Source: Rubrivivax sp. (GTDB lineage Bacteria > Pseudomonadota > Gammaproteobacteria > Burkholderiales > Burkholderiaceae_C). Taken from it: 64,000 nucleotides of DNA. Shown here in pieces: positions 45,354 through 56,758 of the stretch. Every line of letters begins with the position of its first letter. Positions within the stretch are counted from its first letter, which is position 1. The notes beneath the pieces are model-generated. The model was not told where the DNA came from and did not search any database. It saw nothing but the letters and a program-made list of their open reading frames with translations. The position numbers were made by a program, and so were the translations under genes. The DNA lies in contig JAHBZT010000003.1 of NCBI GenBank assembly GCA_019635315.1, forward strand, positions 372,001 to 436,000. The letters run 5' to 3'.

Positions 45354-45940
45354 CCATCGCCCTGGCCACGGCGGCGGCATTGGCGGCTGCACTGACGGCC
45401 GGCTGCGACCGCGCCGGCGCGCCGCAGTTCAAGGCCATCGACATCACCGGCGCCGACTATGCGCAGGGCTTCGACCTGCCCGACGCGCAGGGCCAGCGGC
45501 GCACGCTGGCCGACTTCCGCGGCAAGGTCACGGTGGTCTTCTTCGGCTTCACGCACTGCCCCGACGTCTGCCCGACGACCATGCTGGAGCTGGCCGAGGT
45601 GCGCAAGGCGCTTGGCGCCGACGGCGCGCGCGTGGCCGGTGTCTTCATCACCGTCGACCCCGAGCGCGACACGCCCGAGGTGCTGGGGCCCTACGTGAGC
45701 GCCTTCGCGCCCGACTTCGTCGCGCTGCGCGGCACGCCGGACGAGACGCGCGCGCTGGCCAAGGCCTTCAAGGTCTTCTACAACAAGGTGCCGGGCAAGA
45801 CCGCGGACAGCTACTCGATCGACCACACGGCCGGCGCCTACGTCTTCGACGCCCAGGGCCGGGTGCGCCTGTTCACGCGCTACGGCACCGGCGCCGAGGC
45901 GCTGAAGCACGACCTGGCGCTGCTGCTGGCGGGAGCCTAG
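45329..45940 (+). CDS. SCO1/SenC copper-binding lipoprotein
   Basis: The 203-aa protein overlaps ctaB by 25 bp. It has a lipoprotein signal with lipobox LTAGC near residue 22. The copper ligands are in [15 protein letters not shown] and [14 protein letters not shown]. Sco proteins metallate the CuA site of subunit II. It closes the oxidase cluster. Confidence 0.94.
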   Translation: MAVRRAFLTIALATAAALAAALTAGCDRAGAPQFKAIDITGADYAQGFDLPDAQGQRRTLADFRGKVTVVFFGFTHCPDVCPTTMLELAEVRKALGADGARVAGVFITVDPERDTPEVLGPYVSAFAPDFVALRGTPDETRALAKAFKVFYNKVPGKTADSYSIDHTAGAYVFDAQGRVRLFTRYGTGAEALKHDLALLLAGA

Positions 45941-45988
45941 CGGGCTGGTTCGCTACCTGGCGCCGCGGCGCACAGCCAAGCCGTCGCC

Positions 45989-46053
45989 GTCGCCCGGCTC
46001 CGCCGGGCGACCAGAGAAGCCCCCTGGGGCCCGAAGGGACCGCTGCACGGTCC
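45989..46053. terminator. Two hairpins in the convergent sco/rpoH gap
   Basis: A 9-bp perfect stem GTCGCCCGG/CCGGGCGAC (45989-46011, 5-nt loop) is followed by GGACCG/CGGTCC (46037-46053). There is no T-tract, so factor-independent termination is uncertain. The stretch 45941-46086 holds no gene and looks like Burkholderiales intergenic repeat sequence. Confidence 0.4.
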
Positions 46054-46086
46054 GTGGGGCAGCGACCGGGAGGGAGCGTGGGGGCC

Positions 46087-46995
<909 letters not shown>

Positions 46996-47037
46996 GCGGT
47001 CTGAGATAGCCTCGTATGGCGTCTGGTTCCGAACATA

Positions 47038-47064
47038 TTAGCACTCTCGACCGGCGAGTGCTGA
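47038..47064 (-). promoter_or_regulatory. CIRCE element (HrcA operator) upstream of rpoH
   Basis: The sequence is TTAGCACTC, nine bases, GAGTGCTGA. It differs from the CIRCE consensus TTAGCACTC-N9-GAGTGCTAA at one position. On the minus strand TAATAT directly follows and can serve as -10 of the rpoH promoter, so HrcA would block transcription. Confidence 0.9.
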
Positions 47065-47157
47065 TGCATTCGTCGCGCCGCGCCTGCCGGTGTCGGTGGT
47101 CCTGCTAAGTCGAAATTATCCGAAAAGTATGCACACACTGACATCGCGTCATGTTCG

Positions 47158-49110
47158 CTACTTGCGCAGCAGTTCCTTCAGCTGGTCGGCCAGGTCCTGC
47201 TTCGCGCGCTCCTCGAGGGCGCGACCCTTGTCGCGCAACGCCTGGCGGGCGCGGTCCTCGACGAGGGCGCCGAGGTCGACGCGGTAGCGCACGGCGTCGA
47301 GGGGGCCGCTCAGGTGCAGCGGCAGCGTCAGGCCGCGCAGCGCCTGCAGCTCGGCACCGCCCTGGCCCTGCAGCGTCTCGACGACGCTGGCGCGCAGCCG
47401 GTAGTCCAGCCGCCCGGCGCCGAGGTCCAGCGTGCCGGCGCCAACCAGGCGCAGCAGCGGCAGCTGGGCCGCGAGGTCCTCGTTGCGCAGCACGCCGCCG
47501 GCGACGGAGAAGCTGCCGCTGAGCGCGCTGAAGTCGGTGCTCTCGGCGGCCGAGCCGGTGCCGGTGTGCTCGGCGACGCGCCCGCCGACGACGGCGCCGA
47601 CCTGGCGCAGCACCTGCGCGACGTTGACGCCGCGCACCAGCCCGTCCTTCAGCGCGACGCGGCCGCTGCCGGCCAGCGAGCGCTTCAGCGCATCGGCGCC
47701 GGCGCCGCGCGCGGTCAGATCCAGCTCCACGTCGCCGCGGCCTTCGACGGCGGCGCGGCCCAGCGCAGCCTTCAGCAGCGGGCCGGCGGCCACGCCGTTC
47801 AGCCGCTGGTGCAGCGCCAGGCGCGGCACCGCCTCCGCCGTCAGTGACAGCCGGCCGGCGAGCCGCCCCTCGTACAGCGCGGCGGTCATCGGGTCCAGGA
47901 CCAGACGGCCGTCGTGCGCGCGCCAGCGCAGCTGCAGGTCGGCGGCCTGCAGCCCGGCGACCTGCAGCTGCCGCACGGCCAGCTGACCGGCCGCATCCAG
48001 TTCGCGCAGCGCGGACAGGTCGGGCAGGCCGGCCGCCGTGCCGCCGGCGGCGCCCGGCGCCGCGCTGGCCGGCCGGTAGCGATCCAGGTCGAGCCGGTCC
48101 AGCGTCAGCGCCAGCTCGAAGGCCGGCGACGCGGCGCCGTGCAGGCGCCCTTGCGCCTCGAAGCCGCTGTCGTCGAGGCGGCCGGCCAGCCGCAGCGCAC
48201 CGGTCCGGGTGTCCAGCGCCAGGCCGGCGTCCCCGCGCGCCTGCAGTGCCAGCGGGCCACCGCGTGGATGCGGCAGCGACAGATCCAGCGCCAGGTCGGA
48301 CAGCGCCAGCGTGCCCGCCGCCAGGTCCAGCGCCAGCGGCGTGGCCAGCGATCCGCGCACCGCCACGCCGCCGAGCTGGCCGTCGACCGTGGCCGAGAGC
48401 TTCGGCGACGTGACCCGTGCGGCGGCCAGTCCGCGGCCCGCGTCGGGCTGCGCCAGCAGGCTGCCGGCCAGCGTCAGCGTGGCATCGACCTGCGGCTGCC
48501 TGGCGCGCAGCCGCGCCTGCAGGCGCAGCGTGGCGGGCTGGCCGGCGGCCAGCGGGCCGGTCTGCAGATCCAGCGCCTCCGGCGCCCAGCGGCGGCCGGC
48601 GCGGCGGTCGTCGAAGACCAGTGTCGCGTCGCGCAGCTGCAGGCCGGCCAGCGCCAGCGTGAACGGCGCGCCGCCCGCTGCCGGCGGCACGGCGCCGGCG
48701 CCTTCCGCGGGCGGCGCCAGCAGGTCGTCGACGCTGGTGCTGCCGTCGGCGCGGCGCGTCACGGTCGCGCGCAGGCCCTGCAGGACGACGCGGTCGACGA
48801 CCACCTGCCGGCGCAGCAGCGGCAGCAGTTCGACCGCGAGTTCCAGCGCGTCGACCTCGGCGAAGACCTCGCCACTGCCTCGCTCGGACAGCGACATCGC
48901 GCCGCCGGCGACGGCCAGGCGCGGCCACAGCCGCAGCGTCAGGCCACCGGCCACGCGCAGCTGGCGGTCGTGCGTGCGCTGCAGCTGCTCGCCGAGCAGC
49001 CGCGCCAGGTCGTCGCCGTCGAAACGCGCGACCAGCACCGCCGCGCCCGCCAGCAGCAGGCCCGCCGCCGCGGCCAGCGTCAGCAGGGCGATGCGCAGCG
49101 GCCGCTTCAT
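47158..49110 (-). CDS. AsmA family protein
   Basis: The 650-aa protein has an N-terminal membrane anchor (residues 5-27) and the AsmA N-terminal domain with LTLRLWPRLAVAGGAMSLSE. The C-terminal repeat region has GDVELDLTARGAG and the ending VEDRARQALRDKGRALEER. AsmA-like proteins are long periplasmic bridges that move lipids or affect outer-membrane assembly. Its stop is about 160 bp before rpoH. The intergenic strand also shows GATAAT near 47120, a possible extra rpoH promoter. Confidence 0.9.
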   Translation of the reverse strand: MKRPLRIALLTLAAAAGLLLAGAAVLVARFDGDDLARLLGEQLQRTHDRQLRVAGGLTLRLWPRLAVAGGAMSLSERGSGEVFAEVDALELAVELLPLLRRQVVVDRVVLQGLRATVTRRADGSTSVDDLLAPPAEGAGAVPPAAGGAPFTLALAGLQLRDATLVFDDRRAGRRWAPEALDLQTGPLAAGQPATLRLQARLRARQPQVDATLTLAGSLLAQPDAGRGLAAARVTSPKLSATVDGQLGGVAVRGSLATPLALDLAAGTLALSDLALDLSLPHPRGGPLALQARGDAGLALDTRTGALRLAGRLDDSGFEAQGRLHGAASPAFELALTLDRLDLDRYRPASAAPGAAGGTAAGLPDLSALRELDAAGQLAVRQLQVAGLQAADLQLRWRAHDGRLVLDPMTAALYEGRLAGRLSLTAEAVPRLALHQRLNGVAAGPLLKAALGRAAVEGRGDVELDLTARGAGADALKRSLAGSGRVALKDGLVRGVNVAQVLRQVGAVVGGRVAEHTGTGSAAESTDFSALSGSFSVAGGVLRNEDLAAQLPLLRLVGAGTLDLGAGRLDYRLRASVVETLQGQGGAELQALRGLTLPLHLSGPLDAVRYRVDLGALVEDRARQALRDKGRALEERAKQDLADQLKELLRK

Positions 49111-49138
49111 GGGGGCAGCGCGACGGCGCGCACGGGCC

Positions 49139-52100
49139 TCACAGCCCCCAGCGTGTCTCCACGCCGAGCAGCACCTCGTCGACGACGGCCAGGAAGCGCG
49201 CCACGTCCAGCGGCTTGGTCACGTAGTGCAGCGCGCCCAGGGTCAGCGCCTTCTGCATGTGGCCGGGCGTGGCGTCGGCCGAGACGACGACGACCGGGAT
49301 GTCGGCCAGCTCGAGGTCGTCCTTCAGGTGGCGCAGCAGCTCGATGCCGCTGATGTCGGGCAGCTGCATGTCCAGCAGGATCAGGTCCGGGCGCTGGCGG
49401 CGCACCGCGGCCAGCCCGTCCAGCCCCAGCGTGGAGACCTGCAGCACGACCTGCGAGCGCTGCGCGAGCACGCCGCGCATCACCTCGACATTGGTCGGGT
49501 TGTCCTCGATGTAGTGCACCAGGCGCTGCTGGTACGGCGCCGGCGAGCTCTCGGTGAAGACCGCCGGCCGCGTGACCTCGCCCACGGCGGCCGGCAGCCG
49601 CACCGTGAAGACCGAGCCTTCGCCGGCGGTGCTGGCGACCTCCAGCGTGCCGCCCATCAGCTCGGTCAGCCGGCGGCTGATGACCAGCCCGATGCCGGTG
49701 CCCTCGATGCCGCTGCCCTCGCGGCCGAGCCGGTTGTAGGGCTGGAACAGCGCGCCGAGCTGCTCGCGCGTCATGCCCAGGCCGGTGTCGCGCACCGAGA
49801 TCGCCACGCCGCCGTCGGCGGCCGGCGCGGTGGCCAGCCGCACGGTGCCGCCGCTGCGGTTGTACTTGACGGCGTTGCTCAGCAGGTTGGTCAGCACCTG
49901 CTTCAGGCGCGTGGGGTCGGCCAGCACCGCCGGCACCGCCGGGTCGCACTGCACGACGAGGGACACGCCGCGCTCGGCCGCCGGCCCGGCGATCAGCGAC
50001 TGGCAGGCGGCGACCAGCGGCACCAGCTCCACCGCCTCGGGCTTGAGCTGCACGGCGCCGGACTCGATGCGCGCCAGGTCCAGCGTCTCGTTGATCAGCT
50101 CCAGCAGGTGCCAGCCGGCGCGCTGGATCTGCTGTGTCCAGTCGCGCTGGTGCGGCACCAGCGCCGGCTCGCGGTCCAGGCCCAGCAGCTGCGCGAAGCC
50201 GATCATCGCGTTCAGCGGCGTGCGCAGCTCGTGGCTCATGCGCGAGACGAATTCGCTCTTCGCGCGGCTCGCGGCCTCGGCCTGCTGCAGCGCGCGCTCC
50301 GAGGCCTCCAGCCGCAGGTGCTCGGTGATGTCCTCGACGAGCGCGATCATGTGCGTGACGCGGCCCTCGGCGCCGCGCATCGCGTTGGCGACCACGCGCA
50401 CGTCCAGCGGGCTGCCGTCGCGGCGCAGCAGCCGCATCTGCAGCCGCGCGAGGTCGATGCCCCCGGTGAGCAGCGCGCGGTGGTCGCGCAGCACGAGCTC
50501 GCGGTCCTCGGGGTGGGTCATGTCGACGATGCGGCGGCCATGCAGCGCGCCATCGGGCTCGTCCAGCATCGCGGCCAGGCCGCGGTTGGCCTGCACCAGC
50601 GTGCCCAGCGGGTCGATGAAGGCCACGCCGACCGGCACGTTGTCGACGATGCTGCGCAGCCGCTCCTCGCTGCGCGCCAGCGCGGCCTGGATCTGCTCGC
50701 GCTCGGCGATCTCGCGCCGCAGGTCGGCGGTGCCGGCCTGCACCGCCAGTTCGGTGCGGCGCGTCGCGCCGGTCACCGTCAGTAGCAGGGCGCCCAGCAT
50801 CGCCGCCGCCGACAGGCCGGCCAGCGACAGCAGCCAGGCCGCCTCGCGCGCCTCGCCGGGCATCGCGGCCGGGTCGCCGGCGATGCGCAGCTCGACGCGC
50901 CGCCCGCCCAGCTCGAAGGTGCGCTCGGTGTGCAGCAGGCCGGCGGCCGCGTTGGCGGTGCGCCCTGGCGCCTCGCAGCCGGGCGGGCCGGCCAGCCGCG
51001 GGCGCGCGCTGTCGGGCGCGAGGTCGACCACGCACCAGCGCAGGTAGGGCAGCGTGGCCGGTGCCAGGTCCGCCCAGGCGCGCTCGATGCGCACGGTGAC
51101 GAAGACGACGCCGGCGAAGCGCTCGCGCCGCGCCTGCACGTCGTCGGCGACGGCGCCGCGGTACAGCGCGCGGTAGATCACGAGGCCGGTCTCGTCCTCG
51201 TCGGTCTGGGTCAGCTGGAAGCCCGCGGTGGCGGCGGGTGCGCCGCTGTCGCGCGCCGCCAGGATGGCCGCGCGCGCGGCCGGGATCGACAGCGCGTTGA
51301 CGCCCAGCGCCGACGCGTTGCCGGCACGCGGCTCGATGTGGCGGATCGCGACCACCTCGCCGTCGCCGCGGCGGGCGCTGCCGTCGTCGCGGTCGAAGAC
51401 GCGGAACGCGGCATCGGCGTCGTCGCCGCCGGCGCGCGCGGCGGCCACGAACGCGTCGATGTCGGGTTCGGCGACGCGCACGCTGTAGCCCGCGGCCTGC
51501 AGGTGCGAGGGCGCGGCCAGCCAGGCCGCCGAGGCGTTGCGCAGCGCGCGCGCGTCCAGCGTGCCGTCGCGCGCCAGCGCCGCGCCATGCAGCGCCTGCA
51601 GCGCGTGCAGCGGCGTGCGCAGCCGTTCGTGGGCCTCGGACACCAGCCGGTCGGCGTCGCGCTCGAAGGTCGCCTGCACACGCTGGCGGTCCAGCCGGCC
51701 CAGTTCGACCATCGCCGCCGCCAGCAGCGCCAGCGCCAGCAGCAAGGGCAGGCCCAGCGTGCGCCGGCGCGGCCGCCAGTCCTCGCGCGGGCGGCCGATC
51801 TGCGTCAGCACCAGCGGCGCGCCGATCAGCACGCCCAGCGTGTCGCCGATCCACCAGGTCAGCCAGTTGGCGAGCGCGCTCTCGCGCAGCACCGCACCGG
51901 TGGACAGCAGCGCCGCGGTCGCGATGCTGGGACTCACCGTGCACGCCAGCCCGGCGCCCAGCAGGCCCGACAGCAGGATGTCGCGCGGCGCATTCAGCAC
52001 CACCGGCTGGCCGACGAAGCGGCGCACCAGCAGCGCGCCCAGGGCGGCCTGCAGCATCGCGCCCAGGCCGATCAGCAGCGGCAGCCACAGCAGCGCGGTG

Positions 52101-52351
52101 CCGGCCTGACCGCGCAGCGCGCCGAGCGCGGCATTCACCGCGAAGGCCCCCAGCCAGACGCCCGGCAGCGCGGCGCGGCCCCAGGTCAGCGTGGCCGCCA
52201 GCGCGATGCCGGCCGACGGATACAGCGGCGACGCATAACCGGGCGGTCCGGCCAGCATCAGCGCGAACCAGCCGACCAGCGCATAGCCGGCCGCGGTGCC
52301 GAGCGCGACGACCAGCGGCGACGGCGGCAGGCCGGGGGTGCGGGGCGTCAT
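49139..52351 (-). CDS. Hybrid sensor histidine kinase (MASE1-CHASE-PAS-HisKA-HATPase-REC)
   Basis: The 1070-aa protein starts at ATG 52351. Residues 10-200 are a MASE1-like bundle of membrane helices. Residues ~230-500 form a periplasmic CHASE-like sensor with flanking helices. A PAS domain follows (RLRSIVDNVPVGVAFIDPLG). The kinase has the H-box MSHELRTPLNAMIGF, N-box LTNLLSNAVKYN and G-boxes DTGLGM and GTGIGL. A C-terminal receiver has the phospho-aspartate in DLILLDMQLP. No separate response regulator is adjacent, so output and signal are unknown. Confidence 0.94.
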   Translation of the reverse strand: MTPRTPGLPPSPLVVALGTAAGYALVGWFALMLAGPPGYASPLYPSAGIALAATLTWGRAALPGVWLGAFAVNAALGALRGQAGTALLWLPLLIGLGAMLQAALGALLVRRFVGQPVVLNAPRDILLSGLLGAGLACTVSPSIATAALLSTGAVLRESALANWLTWWIGDTLGVLIGAPLVLTQIGRPREDWRPRRRTLGLPLLLALALLAAAMVELGRLDRQRVQATFERDADRLVSEAHERLRTPLHALQALHGAALARDGTLDARALRNASAAWLAAPSHLQAAGYSVRVAEPDIDAFVAAARAGGDDADAAFRVFDRDDGSARRGDGEVVAIRHIEPRAGNASALGVNALSIPAARAAILAARDSGAPAATAGFQLTQTDEDETGLVIYRALYRGAVADDVQARRERFAGVVFVTVRIERAWADLAPATLPYLRWCVVDLAPDSARPRLAGPPGCEAPGRTANAAAGLLHTERTFELGGRRVELRIAGDPAAMPGEAREAAWLLSLAGLSAAAMLGALLLTVTGATRRTELAVQAGTADLRREIAEREQIQAALARSEERLRSIVDNVPVGVAFIDPLGTLVQANRGLAAMLDEPDGALHGRRIVDMTHPEDRELVLRDHRALLTGGIDLARLQMRLLRRDGSPLDVRVVANAMRGAEGRVTHMIALVEDITEHLRLEASERALQQAEAASRAKSEFVSRMSHELRTPLNAMIGFAQLLGLDREPALVPHQRDWTQQIQRAGWHLLELINETLDLARIESGAVQLKPEAVELVPLVAACQSLIAGPAAERGVSLVVQCDPAVPAVLADPTRLKQVLTNLLSNAVKYNRSGGTVRLATAPAADGGVAISVRDTGLGMTREQLGALFQPYNRLGREGSGIEGTGIGLVISRRLTELMGGTLEVASTAGEGSVFTVRLPAAVGEVTRPAVFTESSPAPYQQRLVHYIEDNPTNVEVMRGVLAQRSQVVLQVSTLGLDGLAAVRRQRPDLILLDMQLPDISGIELLRHLKDDLELADIPVVVVSADATPGHMQKALTLGALHYVTKPLDVARFLAVVDEVLLGVETRWGL

Positions 52352-52407
52352 GGCCCGCACTGTAAGCCGGCCGTCAACGCCGCCGGCTGACTGCGCGCAA
52401 GGTCACC

Positions 52408-53502
<1,095 letters not shown>

Positions 53503-53591
53503 GGGGGGCTTTCAGGGTGGGGGAGGCACCAACGCGGGTGCGAAGCCGGCGATTTTCCTACACTGGGCCGCCCGAACGCCCGGAGAACGCC

Positions 53592-54470
53592 ATGGCCGAC
53601 GACCGCCTGATCCTTGCCCCGAGCAGCCGCGACCTCGGCGGCGGCTTCACGGTGCGCCGCGTGCTGCCTGCCGCCGCACGCCAGGCGGTGGGCCCGTTCC
53701 TCTTCTTCGACCACTTCGGCCCCATCGAGGCCGGGCCCGAGGACAACCACGACGTGCGCCCGCACCCGCACATCGGCCTGGCCACCGTGACCTACCTGTT
53801 CGAGGGCGCGATGATGCACCGCGACTCCACCGGCGTCGTGCAGCGCATCGAGCCGGGCGCGGTCAACTGGATGACCGCCGGCCGCGGCATCGTGCACAGC
53901 GAGCGCACGCCCGAGGACCTGCGCGGCAAGCCGCGGCGCAGCCACGGCCTGCAGCTGTGGGTGGCGCTGCCCGAGGCCGACGAAGGCATCGCGCCCGCCT
54001 TCCAGCATGTGCCGGCCGCCGACATCCCGGCGCTGGAGGTCGGCGGCGCGCGGCTGCGCGTGCTGGTCGGCAGCGCCTTCGGCGCCACCAGCCCGGTCGC
54101 CGTGCGTTCGCCGACGCTGTACCTGGACATCGCGCTGAGTGCCGGCGACGCCTTGCCGCTGCCGCCGGCCGACGAGCGTGCGCTCTATGTCGTCGAGGGC
54201 TCGGCGACGCTGGACGGCCAGCCCCTGGCGCCCGAGCGCATGGTCGTGCTGCAGCCCGGCGAGGAACCGCTGCTCGCCGCCGAGGGCGAGGCGCGTGTCG
54301 TGCTGGTCGGCGGCGCGCCGCTGGGCCACCGCCACCTGTGGTGGAACTTCGTCTCCAGCCGCAAGGAACGCCTGGTGCAGGCCGCCGACGACTGGGCCGC
54401 CGGGCGCTTCCCGGCGGTGCCGGGCGAGACCGAATTCATCCCGCTGCCGGAGCGCCGGCCGACGGCCTGA
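53592..54470 (+). CDS. Pirin family protein
   Basis: The 292-aa bicupin has the metal-binding pattern RPHPHIGLATVTYLFEG and NWMTAGRGIVHSER in the N-terminal cupin. The C-terminal cupin has ALYVVEGSATLDG. Pirins have been linked to quercetin oxidation and regulation; the function here is open. GGAGAA precedes the ATG, and TACACT at 53569 is a possible -10. The stop codon is the first part of a MITE-like repeat. Confidence 0.95.
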   Translation: MADDRLILAPSSRDLGGGFTVRRVLPAAARQAVGPFLFFDHFGPIEAGPEDNHDVRPHPHIGLATVTYLFEGAMMHRDSTGVVQRIEPGAVNWMTAGRGIVHSERTPEDLRGKPRRSHGLQLWVALPEADEGIAPAFQHVPAADIPALEVGGARLRVLVGSAFGATSPVAVRSPTLYLDIALSAGDALPLPPADERALYVVEGSATLDGQPLAPERMVVLQPGEEPLLAAEGEARVVLVGGAPLGHRHLWWNFVSSRKERLVQAADDWAAGRFPAVPGETEFIPLPERRPTA

Positions 54471-54630
54471 GAGTGTGAGAGGCACTCCCCCATGGCCGCT
54501 CGTCCCCGCCTGACGGCCCATCGCGGCGTTGCAAATGCTCGCCGTAGCACGAGCTACGGCTGCGCTTTGCGCCTTGCGCTGGTCCGCCAGCCGGGTCCGC
54601 TCGGCCACGCGGGAATGCCTCTCACACTCT
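54470..54630. mobile_element. 161-bp MITE-like palindromic element
   Basis: Perfect 15-bp terminal inverted repeats (AGAGTGTGAGAGGCA at 54470-54484; its complement at 54616-54630) extend imperfectly to 28 bp. Inside lies a 7-bp hairpin CCGTAGC/GCTACGG (54542-54559) with a 4-nt loop. There is no open frame with family resemblance. The element lies between convergent pirin and MOSC genes and begins on the pirin stop codon. Confidence 0.75.
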
Positions 54631-54639
54631 GGGCGGGCT

Positions 54640-55491
54640 TCAGAATGCGTAGAGCGCCGTCACCCGCTGGCCGGCGCGCAGCGTGCGGCCGAAGCCTTCC
54701 ACGACGACGGCATTCATGCCGAAGGTCAGGCCGCCGTTCATGCGCGCGTCGGCGCGGAAGGTCGCCAGCGTGTCGCGCACGGCGTGGCCGGTGGCGGCCG
54801 TGGCCGGGTCGACGTCGGGGATGCTGCAGCGCACGCAGGGCTTGACCAGGCGCAGCCTCACCGGGCCGTCGCCGGTGGCGATCTCGATCTCGCCCAGGTG
54901 GTCCTCGTCCCAGGGCGCCAGGCCGCCGAGCACCAGGTTGGGCCGGAAGCGCGGCATCGTCACCGGCGCCGCGCCGGTGGCGGCCAGGCGCTCGTTGAGG
55001 TCGGCCAGCGACGCGCTGCCGGCCACCAGCAGCGGAAAGCCGTCGGCGAAGGCCGTCTCGGCGGCGATGTCGCCGGTCCAGCGCGCCTCGGCCAGGCGGC
55101 GTTCCTCGGGGTCGATGCGGGCGACACGGACCTTGGTGCCGAGGAAGTCGCTGAACCACTGCGCGGCCAGCGCGCCCATGTCGTAGGCCTTCACCTCGTC
55201 GTCCCAGACGCGCACGCGCACGGGCTGCTCGACCGCCTCGACGCTCAGGTGCAGCGCCAGCATGCCGGGCGCGCGCAGCACCACCGCGTCCGCGCGCAGT
55301 GCGGGCTGCACCAGCGCCAGGCGCGGCAGCTCGCGCTGCGTGAGCATGTCGCCGTGCTCGTCGACGACCATCCAGTCGCGGTCCAGGTCCAGCCCGGTCG
55401 GGCCCAGCAGCGCTTCGGCGACGGCGATGCCGGCGCAGGACTTGACGGGGTGGACGTAGAGGGCGTCCAGGGTGCAGGCGAGGTCGCTCAC
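54640..55491 (-). CDS. MOSC domain-containing protein (YcbX-like)
   Basis: The 283-aa protein is called from GTG 55491. The N-terminal beta-barrel has LYVHPVKSCAGIAV and GLDLDRDWMVVDEHG; the MOSC part has FRPNLVLGG and RLVKPCVRCSIPDVD with the molybdenum-cofactor cysteine. YcbX-type proteins reduce N-hydroxylated compounds. It is divergent from the UbiH-like gene. Confidence 0.93.
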   Translation of the reverse strand: MSDLACTLDALYVHPVKSCAGIAVAEALLGPTGLDLDRDWMVVDEHGDMLTQRELPRLALVQPALRADAVVLRAPGMLALHLSVEAVEQPVRVRVWDDEVKAYDMGALAAQWFSDFLGTKVRVARIDPEERRLAEARWTGDIAAETAFADGFPLLVAGSASLADLNERLAATGAAPVTMPRFRPNLVLGGLAPWDEDHLGEIEIATGDGPVRLRLVKPCVRCSIPDVDPATAATGHAVRDTLATFRADARMNGGLTFGMNAVVVEGFGRTLRAGQRVTALYAF

Positions 55492-55602
55492 GGGCGGTGT
55501 CGGGCCGCGCGGGCGCGGCGTTGGCAGGGACGGGGGCACCGCGCGGCAGGGCCTTCGCGGACGCTGCCGATTGTGCCGCGGGGCGCTGCCTACAATGCCC
55601 GC

Positions 55603-56736
55603 ATGGCGCCCGCGGGACCCTTCGACGTGCTCGTCCGCGGCAGCGGTGCCGTGGGCCTGGCCGCGGCGCTGGCGCTGTCGCGCCAGGGGCTGGCCGTGGC
55701 GCTGGCCGGCCCGGACCAGCCGCCGGGCGGCGACGACGTGCGCGCCTATGCGCTGAATGCCGCGTCGGTGGCGCTGCTGCGCCAGCTCAAGGTCTGGGAT
55801 GCGATCCCGGCCGACGCGCGCACCGCGGTGCACGAGATGCGCGTCGAGGGCGACGCCCCCGGTGCCGCGCTCGCCTTCTCGGCCTGGTCGCAGGGGCTGG
55901 CCGAACTGGCCTTCATCGTCGACGCCGCCGAACTGGAGCGTGCACTGCGCGCCGCGGTGCGCTTCGCGCCGCATGTCGCCTGGCTGGCGCCGGGTGCTGA
56001 ACCGGCGGCCGCCTTGCAGGTGCTGGCCGAGGGCCGCGATTCCGCCAGCCGCGAGCGCCTGGGCGTGCGCATGCCACGCCAGGCCTACGGGCAGCGCGGC
56101 CTCGCGGCGCGGCTGGTGTCCGACCGGCCGCATGGCGGCCTGGCGCGCCAGTGGTTCCGCAGCCCGGACGTGCTGGCGCTGCTGCCGCTGGACCGCCCGG
56201 CCTTCGAGGGCCGGCCGGGGCATGGGCTGGGCCTGGTGTGGTCGGTGCCGGACGAACGCGCCGACGCGCTGATGGCGCTGTCCGACGACGACTTCGTGGC
56301 CGAGCTGATGGCGGCCAGTGGCGGGGCCGCCGGCACGCTGCGGCTGGCCAGCGCGCGCGCCCAGTGGCCGCTGCTGCTGGCACAGGCCGATCCGGTCTGC
56401 GGTGCCGGCTGGGTGCTGGTCGGCGACGCCGCCCACCTGGTGCATCCGCTGGCCGGGCAGGGGCTCAACCTGGGCTTCGGCGACGTCGAGGCGCTGGCGC
56501 GCGTGATCGCCGCGCGCGAGCCCTGGCGGCCGCTGGGCGACCTGCGGCTGCTGCAGCGCTATGCACGCGAGCGCGCCGCCCCGGTGGCCGCGATGGCGCG
56601 CCTGACCGACGGCCTGTTGCAGCTGTTCGCAAGCCCGCTGCCCTGGGTGCGCGAACTGCGCAACCGCGGGCTCACCCTGGTGGACCACCTGCCGCCGGTC
56701 AAGCGGCTGCTGACCGGCCGCGCCGCCGGTGGCTGA
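55603..56736 (+). CDS. UbiH/UbiF-like FAD-dependent monooxygenase
   Basis: The 377-aa protein has an FAD-binding VRGSGAVGLAAALALSRQG, a shortened middle motif EGRDSASRERLG and the complete second FAD motif VLVGDAAHLVHPLAGQGLNL. It probably hydroxylates a ubiquinone precursor ring. The usual DG motif is reduced to EG. TACAAT lies 6 nt before the ATG. The dsbC-like gene follows by 22 bp. Confidence 0.92.
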   Translation: MAPAGPFDVLVRGSGAVGLAAALALSRQGLAVALAGPDQPPGGDDVRAYALNAASVALLRQLKVWDAIPADARTAVHEMRVEGDAPGAALAFSAWSQGLAELAFIVDAAELERALRAAVRFAPHVAWLAPGAEPAAALQVLAEGRDSASRERLGVRMPRQAYGQRGLAARLVSDRPHGGLARQWFRSPDVLALLPLDRPAFEGRPGHGLGLVWSVPDERADALMALSDDDFVAELMAASGGAAGTLRLASARAQWPLLLAQADPVCGAGWVLVGDAAHLVHPLAGQGLNLGFGDVEALARVIAAREPWRPLGDLRLLQRYARERAAPVAAMARLTDGLLQLFASPLPWVRELRNRGLTLVDHLPPVKRLLTGRAAGG

Positions 56737-56758
56737 AGGCCTTCACGACGGAATCACG

